Assembly (NCBI RefSeq): GCF_011386835.1
Contig: NC_088792.1
Location: 219,514,394 to 219,578,393 of the forward strand
Source of the DNA: Chrysemys picta bellii
Lineage: Eukaryota > Chordata > Testudines > Emydidae
Direction: 5' to 3'
Length of the DNA stretch: 64,000 nt
In this document: positions 21,190 through 33,235 of the stretch, piece by piece
Layout of the letters: the number at the start of each line of letters is the position of its first letter
Numbering within the stretch: the first letter of the stretch is position 1
Program-made: the position numbers and the translations under genes
The notes under the pieces: generated by a model
The model's database searches: none
What the model saw: the letters and a program-made list of their open reading frames with translations, nothing else
What the model was told of the DNA's origin: nothing

Positions 21190-23280
21190 ATAAATAGGAA
21201 GTTCAGTGTGGAAATTAATATATAGCCACACAAAGACACCTGGAAAAAACACATATGAAATGACCCATTTTGGCCCTGGGAGGATACTAAACAAATCCAG
21301 GTCCTCCAATTGTTCCACATTTAAAAATCTTGTTGACATCAATGGAAGATCTGAACACACAGTAAAGTCAATATCCAAAATACTCAAAATAGTCAAAAAT
21401 TGTTATTTTATAGTCTGTGTTCTCTCTTTCCCTGATGCCTCAATATGATGAGCATTTCATGTTTGCCAAGCTCCAATAAGATAACTACAAGAAAATGGTT
21501 TTCTACTAGTTGTATGGGACTCTATAATAGCTCTCGGAATTGTGGGGTCCCCTATGTATATTTGCTCCATACTTCCTAACTTAGTATCACTCATGTTGGC
21601 TGTTATAGGAAATTGGTCATAGTGTTCTCTGAATTTGTCAAGTGAATGGAAACAAGAGCATTGGAAAATATGACCGTACTTCCCTTAAATCCCTGAACAC
21701 TGACTTCTGCCTAAATCGCAGTACTTTAGAATCACTGGCCACATCTCTAGCACTTTATGATACAATGGTTGTTTGCACTACAATAATATTCATAGTTGCT
21801 TTTTAAAGCACAGAAAGCAGGTCACTTTCTACAGTGCAGTCAGTGAAGGGGGTGTTTTTTGTGAGGGATTAGTAATACATTTTTAATGGAAATCAATACA
21901 GTGTGCCCAACTGAATATTCTTCAGTAGGGGATCTATGGCTAAACTAAGTAAATAACTATAAAAATTAGAGCCCTGGAAATTATGCATTTTTAAGAAGTT
22001 AACTTAATCAAACCAGTAAAATCAAATTAACAACAAAAACCCAAACAATCCGCCCTCCCCCAAAAAGGCATAGGCTTAGACCCATCTCAGATACAGCAAT
22101 TAGCCACAGCATGCATGTGTATGGGCCTGATTTCTCACTTGCACCAGTTTTACACTGGTGTAATTTTATTGACAATGGTTCCCAATTTAAAGAGCAAAAC
22201 CTGGTCCATATTTCTTGATTGGCATTGTCAAGGCATTATCTTATGAAATTCCAAGATCCCTAAATCCCTCCACTCCCATTGACTTTTCACAATTCTTTGG
22301 CCTATTCTTCAGAAACGCTTAACATCCACATCTCCCAGTGAGTCACTGGGGCTAAAGTTGTCCAGAACCTTTCAAGAGGTTGTTACAGCACCCCTCAAGA
22401 TCAGGCCTGTAGGATGCATGTAGTTTTTTCTGATAGAATTACTTCGTAAAATGTGGCCTACTGAATGCCTGAACAACATAGAGTGATAAAAAAAATCTAT
22501 TGTTTTCTAATAGCTAATAGCGACAACCATTTAACCTTTTCTGCTTATGTACTTTACACCATTAATGCCAACATTGTGATGTCTATATGTATAAAACCAG
22601 TCCTCGACAAATATTGTACTACTATTAGTAATAATTTTATTCATAAAGCTCTCTTCCCACATTAAGGCACTGTACAATGTAATACCAAATTAAATTCCTT
22701 AAAATTAGAACAGATAAGTGCCAACTGGGGGATCCAATTAAAAAAAAAAAAAGAGATGGAGAGGGATGTGGGAGGTGATATAATAACTGTAGGGCCAAAC
22801 TGAACATAATTAAAATCACCTTGATGTAGCTTTTCTAAAGTAGGGAGAGTTGTAGAAATATGGATATTAAAAGAGAATCAATGTCAAATATAACAGACAC
22901 AATAGAATGCAAATAATCAGAATACATTTCAAAATCATCATTTGAACAATGATAATATGGAGAAGTTATCAAACTGAGACAAACTGTATCCTGAGACAAT
23001 TGTGTTCTAGTGTCTTGTGTCTTAATCAATACACAAGTTAGTGCATGAAATATCATATTCAAACTGAATATAGCACAAATTGTAATGCCTTTGGATCTAC
23101 AATTAGTTTTTTTTTTCCTCTGGATCTTGACTCACAGCTTATCTGAATTCAAAAGTACTGCTTTGTCAACCTATATCTTAAAATAAATAAATAAAGTTTA
23201 CATGGTGGGGCAAATCCTGTTCCAATTGACCTCACCGGGTATAGTTAGGCCTTCTCTTATTCCTCGGTCTGGATGACTCC
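21190..23280. other. AT-rich DNA, no gene recognised
   Basis: Around 22128-22205 the words TTTTACACTGGTGTAATTTT and the following text resemble an old, unnamed amniote repeat. A 12-bp A-run lies near 22741. Short open frames show no coding character. Confidence 0.4.
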
Positions 23281-23372
23281 AGGAAAATAATAACATTAAT
23301 AAAATAATATAATAACAATAATAATATTAATAATTAATAATAACACAACAATAATGTTTAATAAAAATAATT
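23281..23372. repeat. AAT-rich simple sequence
   Basis: Imperfect AATAAT/TAATAA repeats over about 90 bp. Confidence 0.9.
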
Positions 23373-23576
23373 TCTTCCTTTGGTCACAGCTAAGAATGAC
23401 TCGGTAAATGTGTAATGACAATAATTCCTCAAGCAATTATATCCTTCAGGCCTTTTCCTTAAGGTAGCCAGCAGTGCAATAACAATATACACGATAAGCA
23501 GAATATTCAGAATGATAAAGAAGAGGATTTGCTCCAAAACTACTTCCTCATTAACTCCACAAATCTTGTTTGGCAT
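23358..23576 (-). CDS. Unrecognised small membrane-protein-like frame, 72 aa
   Basis: The frame starts at a true ATG with G at -3. A short acidic N-terminus (about residues 1-14) is followed by one strongly hydrophobic segment (about 17-38), then a basic turn LRKRPEGYNC and a hydrophilic tail with three cysteines overall, ending NYFY. That is the layout of single-pass micropeptides or of small viral envelope-type proteins. No homologue comes to mind, and the AT-rich context readily yields hydrophobic frames by chance. It could equally be spurious. Confidence 0.25.
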   Translation of the reverse strand: MPNKICGVNEEVVLEQILFFIILNILLIVYIVIALLATLRKRPEGYNCLRNYCHYTFTESFLAVTKGRNYFY

Positions 23577-24761
23577 GACCTCACCTGATTCGCTTATAGT
23601 CTGATGTGTTTATACCAAGGCTTATTTTCCTTACTTTACCTACTGAATAAAGTTCTTACATTTGATTAACTGTCAGAAATTATTATCTAAGGCTGTGATA
23701 AGTACTCAAACTCATTCAAGTTTATGATTAATTTCTTTTAACAAGCACAGAAAAGACTTCTGTGGTAAATAGGCATCAGTGTCATCTATTTACGTGTTGC
23801 TATGCTAATCTGATTGTTTTGGGTACAATCCTGGTTGCTGATTTTAAGTTTCTGTAATAAATTGATTTAGGGCCAAATTCTGACTTCACTTACACTTTAT
23901 TCAGTCTGATTGACTGCAATGTGTTTGCATGGCATATTAGAGCAAAATATGAAGCGACCAAACTATAGTTTTATAACCATATCCACTCTGTAAAAATACC
24001 AGCATTAATGCTACATTAAAAATGAGAACCCAAACACATGCAAGAGTTGGGAAAGAAACATCTGAAATTCTTAAACAGTCATCTTCAACATCATCCCCTT
24101 CTGTATATACTTTAAAATATGATAAAATCATTCTAAATTTATCAATTAATATAGTATATAATAGAAATGGGACTTTCTTATAAAGCCTTATATGGTCAGC
24201 GACCATTGCAGCAAATAAATCTTGTAGACATTATTTGCTTTTAAGTCTCAGTGAGATCTATAAAACAAGCCAAGTTTGAAGAAAAGCAGTTTAGTAGATT
24301 TAAAGCAATGAAACATGAACATTAAACATGGTGATTGAACATAATTGTCTTAGAATTGGATGCTTAGCCAAATTTTATTTTAATGACTGGAATTTTGATG
24401 AGTGTGCAAAACTGCTGGATATAAACTGTTACTGTTGTTTACACTGTTGCATAATGGTATGGATGAACCCAGCATGACCACACTGTAGGGAAGTTTTCCC
24501 TATACGTATGCCTATTCATGTTTGTCTTGTCTTACATTGAATTTACTGTGTTTTATAGTATTGTGTTTGTAATAATGTAGTTGGTTGTAACATGTTGTGG
24601 CTAATGGACTTCATTTTCCAAGACGGTGTCTACCTGATTCTGCATATGATAACCCAGGTGTGGGGATAACAGACCCAGTGAAGTCTGACTACCAGCTACA
24701 GGTGCCTGATTCAATGCTAAAATGAGTAATTTCAGTGGATGCATATGTGTTGCATGTGTAA
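23577..24761. other. AT-rich DNA, no gene recognised
   Basis: A minus-strand frame at 23937-24206 (89 codons, ATG start) is hydrophobic at its C-terminus but shows nothing identifiable. A near-palindrome ATGGTC/GACCAT lies at 24193-24207. The block 24485-24770 beginning TGTAGGGAAG looks LTR-like in wording, but I found no matching end or TSD. Confidence 0.35.
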
Positions 24762-25403
24762 TGTAATATAGCATGGAAAAAAAAAAAAGGAAATGCATCA
24801 CTTGTAGCATTCACAGAAAATAACAATCGTACCCATGACCCCATTATACAGAGAGGAAGTAAAATAGGTTTCATTCAGAAGCATCAAGGACAGTTTACCT
24901 GGCTCTTTGATGATCGGTTCCTTGTAGGGTGCTCAAGGGACTTTGAAGATTGGGGTCCAACAAAATGTGTCTACCTCCAAGGGCAAGTACCATCAATGAT
25001 AAAACCTAGAAAGTTTACAATTGCACTGACTTTAGCAATCCGGCACTTTAATATAACACAAACCAAGCTTCATGTGTACACTCCATCTAATCCTTACTTA
25101 GTCACTTTATCTTGTACTAGTTGCACAAACCCATGTTCTATTCCCAAAGACGTTATTAGGTATAAGTTTTGTACATTTGCTTCTAATGAACATGTTTTTC
25201 CTATTAATTGTTATGGAAATGTTAATGTTACTGTTTTGTCTAATGATTCTGGAACCTGGTATATCACTGGACTATATGAGGTCTTGGTGGTTCCTAAGCC
25301 ATATACCAGTAAAATAGGCCCATTTTGGGGCAACCACAAAGTTGTTTTACTGTTTATCTGCTTTTCCATCCCCTCCATTATATTGTTAACATTCCTTCAA
25401 TAA
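24762..25403 (+). CDS. Unrecognised type I membrane glycoprotein-like frame, 5' end open
   Basis: The frame is open for 213 codons between TAA at 24759 and TAA at 25401. It has no ATG until 24996. Just upstream, an ATG at 24773 in another frame precedes a 12-A run, so a homopolymer indel or a splice may have separated start and body. Features seen: five N-glycosylation sequons (NAS, NRT, NIT, NVT, NDS), seven cysteines including a CTSCTNPC cluster, a C-terminal half that reads like an immunoglobulin-type strand pattern (VTVLSNDSGTWYI), and a membrane segment VVLLFICFSIPSIILLTFL with almost no cytoplasmic tail. The stop codon overlaps an AATAAA. I know no family that matches. An endogenous viral glycoprotein, an LTR-encoded protein, or a lone exon of a fast-evolving receptor are all possible. 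Confidence 0.5.
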   Translation, partial: CNIAWKKKKGNASLVAFTENNNRTHDPIIQRGSKIGFIQKHQGQFTWLFDDRFLVGCSRDFEDWGPTKCVYLQGQVPSMIKPRKFTIALTLAIRHFNITQTKLHVYTPSNPYLVTLSCTSCTNPCSIPKDVIRYKFCTFASNEHVFPINCYGNVNVTVLSNDSGTWYITGLYEVLVVPKPYTSKIGPFWGNHKVVLLFICFSIPSIILLTFLQ

Positions 25404-25404
25404 A
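25399..25404 (+). terminator. Polyadenylation signal overlapping a stop codon
   Basis: AATAAA whose TAA is the stop of the 24762-25403 frame. A transcript ending here would have practically no 3' untranslated region, an arrangement more usual in compact viral genomes or LTRs than in host genes. Confidence 0.4.
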
Positions 25405-25562
25405 CCCCAGTTTTGCATTCAAAGTACATCGTTCTGTCTAGTCTTCTGTTACTTACCTGGCAGGCTGTGGGAGGATTATTGGTTACTTACTCCCCAGGTG
25501 ATAGAGATACTGGTTTGCCAGTCCAAGAACCTGGCCCTGTTACTGAAGAACACATAACAACA

Positions 25563-27012
25563 TAGGGCTGTATGGCTCAATTTGATCTGAGTGACCCTGT
25601 AATGGAGCGAGTTTCAGGAAGAACTACAGAAGGACCGGTCTGAAAGGAAATGGGAAGCCACAGTCAATTATCTCAAAATAAATAACACAGACTTATTCTA
25701 CCATATGGTTTTCTACCCATTATCCATTATTATATAAATGCAGTCCCATCCTTTTCTAGATTTGGGTATGTTATTGAAGACAAAAGGAAAGCATTTTTGC
25801 ACAGGCACAGCCTTGTAATATTTACAATAAAAAAAGTTAAAAACAAAGAAGAGTCTTTCTAATGAGAGATCTGGCACTTATTCTTCCTATCCAGCTGGAA
25901 ATACCATAAGACCAGCTTTTCTCATGGGAATTCAGGTTTTGTGTGAGAGTAGAATGAGAAAAGCCAAAGTGTAAGAAAATGGAAAAATGAAGGGAAAAGC
26001 ATCTGACTGCTTCAGAATCTCCAGTTTGAGTTCAGTTCTATACCCTGGTGAAGGTCTGGGGTGAGGAGTTATTTTTCTTGGAAGCATTTCACCTATCCAT
26101 ACAAGCGCAAGCTTCTTACAAACAAAACCAACAAAAGACAACATAGTGACAGCCATATCTAATGATGCTAAAACAGAGGGACCAGATCCCCAGCTAGTGT
26201 AACTTGACATAACTGCACTGGTTTCAGTGAAGCTGTGCTAACTTACAACAAGCTAAGGATCTGGCTAGAATCTTTAAGTATGGGAATTCATTTATAATTT
26301 TAAAGCTGTTCCTGTTCTGTTGCTCCAAAGCTCCACTTTCTCACATACCTGTCTTATAACGTTCACTATATTTCATAATGTGGTGAGCCATAACAGAGTG
26401 CTTAGTATTGCCCTGGTCTGCAATTGCAATCTCTGTAATTCACTTCCCCTGCAGTTTCAGAATCAGCAAATCTTAAAAGGTTATATCTACCAGGATCTAT
26501 AACTGCCATCTTTTAAAACAGACTGATCTCAGTGTTCAAGGCAACAATTAACCAAAATGTTGAATGGACAGATTTTAAGCCTTTTCCAAGAAGGATTATC
26601 CACATTTATTTATTTTTCTTTTTTTCAATATTAAAGTCAAATAAATAAAGGGCTGCAAAGGACTTTTCTGAACCATTTAGAAATCACACCAAACCTTTAC
26701 TGTCAGAATTGGAGCTGGGCTACTTATTAAAATTGACCGAGAGGTGAAAGTTACCATTTCCACACCACAGTGCGTATGGTAGTCACCTCAGCATAGGAAG
26801 AGCTGGTTATTGCTAGTACTTGGGGTGGTGAATGTTGAAATTTTAAGGGACTCATTATGAATATCTATTTCATCCATTCAGTTACCTGTTTGTGCAGGTT
26901 ATAAATTATTGGTCTCTGTGTCCAGAGACATTATTTATGATCAGGTTTGGAATTGGTATTGAAGTCAGTGGCAACATGACTTCAATGAGGTCAGGACTTC
27001 ACCCCAGTGATC
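25563..27012. other. AT-rich DNA, no gene recognised
   Basis: No repeat with defined ends. The text at 26955-27005 (GAAGTCAGTGGCAACATGAC) resembles an old amniote repeat also hinted at near 43795. Confidence 0.4.
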
Positions 27013-27020
27013 ATCTAAGA

Positions 27021-27325
27021 CAGTGTTCCCAAACTTGGGACGCTGCTTATTTAGGGAAAGCCCCTGGCGGGCCGGGCCAGTTTGTTTACCTGCTGCTTCT
27101 GCAGGTTCGGCCAATCGCGGCTCCCAGTGGCCGCCGTTCGCTGCTCCAGGCCAATGGGAGCTGCTGGAAGTGGCAGCCAGTACGTCCATGAGCCCACGCT
27201 GCTTCCAGCAGCTCCCATTGGCCCGGAGCGCTGACCCATGGAGCGGACGCGGCAGGTAAACAAACCAGCCCAGCCCACCATGGACTTTCCCTGAACAAGC
27301 GGCGTCCCAAGTTTGGGAAACACTG
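27021..27325. mobile_element. hAT (Buster-like) non-autonomous element, 305 bp
   Basis: Ends CAGTGTTCCCAAACTTGGGA and the complement of TCCCAAGTTTGGGAAACACTG, with a perfect 8-bp TSD ATCTAAGA (27013-27020, 27326-27333). The interior is GC- and CpG-rich and partly self-complementary, sharing blocks such as CAGTTTGTTTACCTGC with the element at 3693-3997. The CAGTGnTTCCCAA terminus is the pattern I associate with the Buster subfamily. Confidence 0.92.
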
Positions 27326-27333
27326 ATCTAAGA

Positions 27334-28529
27334 GATCCAAAATACCTGTTTGTGGCCTACAGGGAAATAATTGTAAACTAGCTTACTGTCAGAGTCTCAG
27401 TCCTGGCACAATACTTTCACAGAATATTATTTTATTTAAAGTGTGTGCTTTTCATACTAACCTTGGAATTTCTTATTTCTATCGCAGTGTACTTGAATTT
27501 CTCAATTTTTTTATATTGATTCCAAACTTTGATACAGTTTATCTTTCTAATCTTGGATAGCAACGCATAGCTACTTGTTATATTTTCACTTGAGTTAAAG
27601 CCAGCCCAGGACAGATGCTTGGCATTAACTCTGCACTCTGGTATCCATGGAAATCACAAATTCTACTAAACTGAGAATAGTTCACAACTAAGATTAGATA
27701 TCATCTATTCCGTTGTCTTCTTCGGTTATTTATAACTCGGCAGAGAATGAACTACTGTACTTACTTGCTGACAGTAGGACTCTTATTTAAACGGAGACCC
27801 TGAAGTGGCATGAAGGCTTACTCATCATGTCTTTTTTAACTGCAGTTACTATTTATAGGATCTTTCCTCTTATACTGTTATTACCTATCAATGTCACAGC
27901 TTTCCTGATTTTCAGTGCTTTTCTTGCTTTGTCTGTCTCTAGCTATCATTATTTTCTATGTGGAGACTTAATAACTCCTTGTATACAATTTTATTTTAAG
28001 ATCTTCCCTTCTATATCTGCATGGCTTAGTTTGACTTATTTCCCATAATCACCATGACCTTCTCCAAATATGATGATGATTCCTTTCGGATTTCCAGTTA
28101 CTATTAACCTCAATGTGTCATTCATCTTCTGATATGCCTATCCATGAATCAACTTGGCCAATATACATTACCAATGATCTCTACCGTTTTCAGTGTCTGC
28201 TTTTTCATTTTGTGGGAAAGTATATCTTTTTTGATATCATCTGGCTATGATTTTTCTATCCTGTATATTTTTTTCTGATCTCATTCAAGCGCATCCTGAC
28301 AATAACTCCCTCCAAATAAAAAGTTATTTTGCAACTAGAAAGTGAAGCAAAAAAGTTCAGTGTAGAGAAAACAAAGAAACAAGAACCCTCCAAACTCTCT
28401 TGAAGTTTGAGAACCTTGAGTTTTAGCCAATAAATCACTCGATAGCTTAGATTTCATGCTGATGTTGAAAGTACAGTAAGTAGCCTCCAATCTATTTATT
28501 TTATAGCCCTCTTTGCCCATACTACATCT
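27334..28529. other. AT-rich DNA, no gene recognised
   Basis: No recognisable repeat or coding frame. Confidence 0.5.
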
Positions 28530-28715
28530 TGTAGATAGAGCACAAAGCTGGGAATCAGGAGACAATGGATGCTCCTCCTGATTTAGCCACTGACCTTGGA
28601 TAAGTCACTTAAACCTCTTGGTTATCCCATCTGCAAAAAAACAGAAATACTAATGATTACCCATCTTTGAAAATCACTGTGAGATCTATGTGGGTAGAGT
28701 TCTGCGTAGGTGCAA
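28530..28715 (+). mobile_element. MIR SINE
   Basis: tRNA-like head (GTAGATAGAGCACAAAGCTG), central core (GGAATCAGGAGACAATGG, then TTAGCCACTGACC) and the 3' part (GGATAAGTCACTTAAACC, then CCCATCTGCAAAA) occur in canonical MIR order. Ancient and diverged. Confidence 0.75.
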
Positions 28716-31640
28716 AGTAACAATATTAATATTAATAATTTTCTGGGTAAATATCAGGGTCTATTTTGGTGGGCAGAAGGACCAGGGCGGTGGGGGTGGG
28801 GTGGAATATTCGATAGATTAATGCTTTGAAGAACAGAATTCAACGTAGTTTGCTGCAGAACTAAAACAAAACACAAAACACAATGCCACCTCTGAGTTTA
28901 AGAAAACAATATATCTCTAATTCCCAAATAAAACTTTTCATTTGAATAAATAGTTTACTGTTGTAGATTTAGAACTATGATCCTATAAATATTTACAATT
29001 AACAATTGGGCCACACCATTTGCAGCGCATACACACAACTTCATCCTTTTCTCCTGTTTTTGTTTTTTTAAATCTTTCGAAAACTTCCTTCTATTCTGAA
29101 ATGTATTCTGATACAGATTTTCATTTTCTTCCCATTTTAGTGTGTCAAATCTTTAAACCGTTATCTGCTAATAGTTTGAAATGTGTACGTGGTGGGCATG
29201 AGATTCATCAGCACATTGAGATGCACATGCATTTCAGAGCTTGTGTGCCTGTTTGTTTTTGTGTGTATCTTCTAGACTAATACATAGCCTTACATCAACA
29301 GGCAGCTTTGCATATAAACACAGATTAATGTAATATCAAATACATATATCTCATCCAATGTATTGTATTTTCCTAATAAAACAAGTTATTTTTTATATAT
29401 TTGAATGATACAAAAGTAGGGTGAAAATCAGAAAGAAAAAAAAAACCTTTTTGTAAAACCCGGGATTTTTTGGGGGTAAAAATCAGTTTAAACTGGGGGA
29501 AAAAGGGCCATGCCTGTATAGGAGTAATAATAGTATCTATAGTAAACTACTTTCTAGCTGTAGATTTCAAGGGAGATAAGTATCATTAACTGCATTTTAC
29601 AAATGGGAAAATGGATGCTCATCACTGCTGTATAAGAAGATTGAGTAAAGGGCAAGGACATCAAGATGATGAACAAAAGAATTATATTTTTCCAATGATA
29701 TAGATCAACCTACTTCCATTTTCGGCACTTATAATGTATAGGAGAACCAATCATTCTTATTTTTTTTCTACCATGGTCCCCTTGTGTATACCAGTTCCTA
29801 CCTGAGTGCCCATCCCATTTAGCTCAGATCTAGACAGGACACCTATTAGCAATACTGAAATGGCAGGATGGGCATAATACCCAGGTAGAGAATCCCTGAT
29901 ATGTATCTTAAAAACTGGGTTAATTTAATAAAACTGGAACTATTAAAATGTTTTAAATATATTTAAATTGTTGACTCTTGGTTAATTAAGAGAGTCAACT
30001 CCTATATTTTATAGTTACAGAACTACTCAGTTTTGTTTTGAGGTCCTCTTACCCTAAATTTCTGAGAGAGCACAACTATTGCTGGGAGAAATTTTTTTCA
30101 GCAAAAACTGTATTTGTTATACCTCTTTTGTCTGTTCATGACTTCACCACAACAGATCATGATTTCTACCCTGTTTTTTTTTTTTCATCTTCAAAGTGAT
30201 CTGATAACTGTATTGTGCAAATTTAATTAAGGTGATAGATGGCTCACAAATTAACAATGAGTATTGAATATTGACAGTTCAGAATTTGAGCTATTTCATT
30301 GGTCATATAGGTCACATAGGGTGTTTTTGTTACCTGATTAGCAGTGTGTAATTCTTAGAATCAGGTTTCCAGTGCAAATACTCACCAATATGAATTTGAA
30401 ACTTGTTTCTTCAATATTTGTTTAATACCCTATTTCCAAGCACATTTTGTGCCAGAAATTTCCCTGTGCTAGGTCATTCACAGACACAAAGGCTAGAAAT
30501 CAAATGTATATTTCTCCCATGGGTCAGATTCATGTATATTGTACTTTAAAAACAATCACAGTAGTTGTCTTTAATATTAAATGTTTACCATACTGTAACA
30601 TATTGTGCTATATATCACAGTATACCATAGTGTGGTATCCATTCTAATATAAGTATAATAAATACCATGGCAAAGTCATTATGTGTGAATAATAAAGGAA
30701 AAGGTGTGCGGCTTAACAATTATTATAATTACATTAAATAACTGTGTATGTGTGTGATAAATGGACTTGGGAACTAGGGCTTCAATGGGAACTACACAGA
30801 TGTTTAAAGTAAAGTACATTCTTAAATAATTTATGGAATCAGGATTCAGGTGCGTCATCATTTTTATCCTTATATAGTGTAACAGTTGTTTCATATAACT
30901 TCCATAAAAAAGCTTTGCAAATTTATGGATTCACTACTGGCGCACCATAATCAAAGGCCTGTTCATTCCATGTGCTGAGGGCCTTCTGCTAGAGTATGAA
31001 TACCCTCAACTTCTACTGAATCATCATACCATAAGTTAATGGGAGTTGAGATCACTCAGGACCTTGAGGGCTTTTAATTAGGCAGTCCCAGTAGGGTATC
31101 CATAAATTTACATGTCTTTTATAATGGAAGTTAAAGGAAACAACCTTCATGCTATAAAGATTTTAAAAAATGAGGCATCTAGTTCTAAAGTGCCCAGTTC
31201 TATTCAACACACCCAACATGCCGTATGTATGATAGCTATACTAATTACAGTATAACATTTTTCTTGAATAAGACGTTCAGTTGAACATGTGCTTGCTGAA
31301 ATGATTCTTCTGGAGAGTAGTTTACAATATCTAACTGAAAATGCGTAAAATGGGGTTACACATTGCCACGTCCCTCTATTTCTATTAATACTGTCTCTTT
31401 TTTAAATCTAATTTATGTGCTGACCTTTATGTGCTGTGTAGCCTAAATATTTGTTGGTTGTCTTTTGATTCAATTTTGTACCAACACTTTTGAAAAATCC
31501 ATATTTTATCATTTCATTTGCTACAGGATGTCAAACAAAGTCGTTTATGCCACGGTTTACAGTTTTGCCACAAACTGGAAAAGCCAGACCACAGCCTTAG
31601 TGACATATGATTGGATATTGTTCTTAAAATATGTAATAAC
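28716..31640. other. AT-rich DNA, no gene recognised
   Basis: A possible minus-strand MIR remnant at about 29560-29640 (CATTTTACAAATGGGAAAAT) is the only repeat I can suggest. A T-run lies near 30174-30184. Open frames are short and non-descript. Confidence 0.4.
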
Positions 31641-31653
31641 TTAAGATGAGCAG

Positions 31654-32308
31654 TGTCACAGTTCAAGGCAACTTCCCCCTTGTGGCCCAGCAAGGGCACG
31701 TACTCTTATAAAGGGCTTCCGGGTCCCCAGCCATCACATAAGCAGGCCTGTTCTGCTTTTACTTAATCTTCAAAGGCTATAAACCATGTAATTGTCATAA
31801 TTATAACTTAGCACACAGCTCTTTCTAAGCAAGTACTTTTATTTAAGGTAAAAGCATTACAGAGACAACATATTTAAAACAATAAAAGAACATGTATAAT
31901 CTTACCAGAAATGATCCTATCTTCAACAAGTGCTCTGGCCAGTGAACAGTCCTACAAACCCTAGCAAGGGGTTTTCCTGTGGTCACAAGTTCATTACTGC
32001 TTTGGCTCAGAACAGCCACACCCAGGAATCTGAGAGTCATTCTTTAATTCAGTTAAGGCCCCTTTCATCTTTCCTCCTGTAACAGATGATCAGCAGATAA
32101 AAGGTCCCCGCCTTCTCACAAATCTTTGAAGGCTGAGTTCCTGCATACTAAGGGAGTTTATAATTGCATACACCTCCCCCTATAGTCTTCCTGGGAAACT
32201 CACTTATCTTTAAAAAACTCATATTTGTTTCAAATAGTCCTTTGGCGCGCATAATACTTTTCAGTATTTTACATTATTCAGGTCTTCTCCTTAGAGATGT
32301 TCCACACA
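31654..32308 (-). mobile_element. Probable LTR
   Basis: The unit begins TGTCACAGTTC and ends TTCCACACA (TG...CA form). On the minus strand a TATA-like GATAAAAGG (about 32095-32103) precedes AATAAA (complement near 31836-31841), the expected LTR order. I could not find a TSD, so the boundaries are approximate. Confidence 0.55.
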
Positions 32309-32904
32309 TTTGCATTTTTAATATAATGAACTGCTAAGATACTTAATTCAATAAAGTTTGTCCAGGATGTTGCAGGAAATTGCCATATCTATCACTAATA
32401 GTAATTGCCATGTTTCGTAGCAATAGTTAGCTAATCTGATTAATCGCTTCCATAGGAAAAAAAAATGATGCATGACACCACCATTGCCACTGCTGTTTGC
32501 TGAATGAGTTCCAGGATTCTCATCTCAAAGGAATTACCAGGTTTTTAATTTAGCTGTGTTCAAGAGCCAGCTAGACACAGAGGTATTTAGATAGATAAAC
32601 TGTTCCTGTGATGAGCTCTTTTGGGCTTCTTAAACTGAAGCAAAGTGTGGTTTCTGTAATGCATGATTTTCTAATATGTAGTGTACAGGACATTCACTTT
32701 CTGGGAGGAATTTTTTTTTTTTTACTTTTTCTTAATACTTTAATACTGACCTATCATGTTGGCAGCTACAAAGTGGTAAAAGCTTCATATATAAACGTTA
32801 CAAATATTTAATTTTAATTAAAAATACACTCCTGAGATTTTCTCTCTTCAGCGGTACCATTTATGCCCATGCATAGACCCAACACAAAGTCTCATAGACT
32901 CTCC

Positions 32905-33235
32905 TCCCACAAAGTCACTATTTTACCTTTCTTTAAATTCCTCTTTAAAGATTCATCTCTGCCATGACACATATAAAACGCTTCCAGCTGAAAAGGCCTA
33001 GACAACAGGTGAACTAAGACTTCACCATATTGTACAATAATTTGCCTACTTTAGTGCTTCCTCATTCCCTCCTCAGGCCCTGTTTGTTTCATCCACATAT
33101 TGCATTTTATCATAACTTAGATTGTGAGTTCTTTACAGAAGAAACTTGTCTGTACAACACCTACATTTGGAGGGTCCTGAACCTTGATTGTTGCCCTCAG
33201 TGCTATTGTAATACAAATAATAATGATAGATATGT
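32905..33235 (+). mobile_element. L3/CR1-like relic, 3' end
   Basis: Contains GATTCATCTCTGCCATGACA, TTAGATTGTGAGTTCTTTAC, GTCTGTACAACACCTAC and the 3' terminus TAATACAAATAATAATGA in the order I recall for the ancient L3/CR1 3' end. Well diverged, no coding sequence. Confidence 0.7.

Noticed and set aside
23358..23576. Specific identity as a nidovirus-like envelope protein
   Set aside because: Only the general layout is similar; no diagnostic motif is shared, so naming a viral family would be unsupported.
24480..25570. A complete solo LTR enclosing the orphan frame
   Set aside because: A TG start near 24485 and possible CA ends near 25550 exist, but I found no matching inverted ends, no TSD and no convincing TATA box, so I list only the frame.
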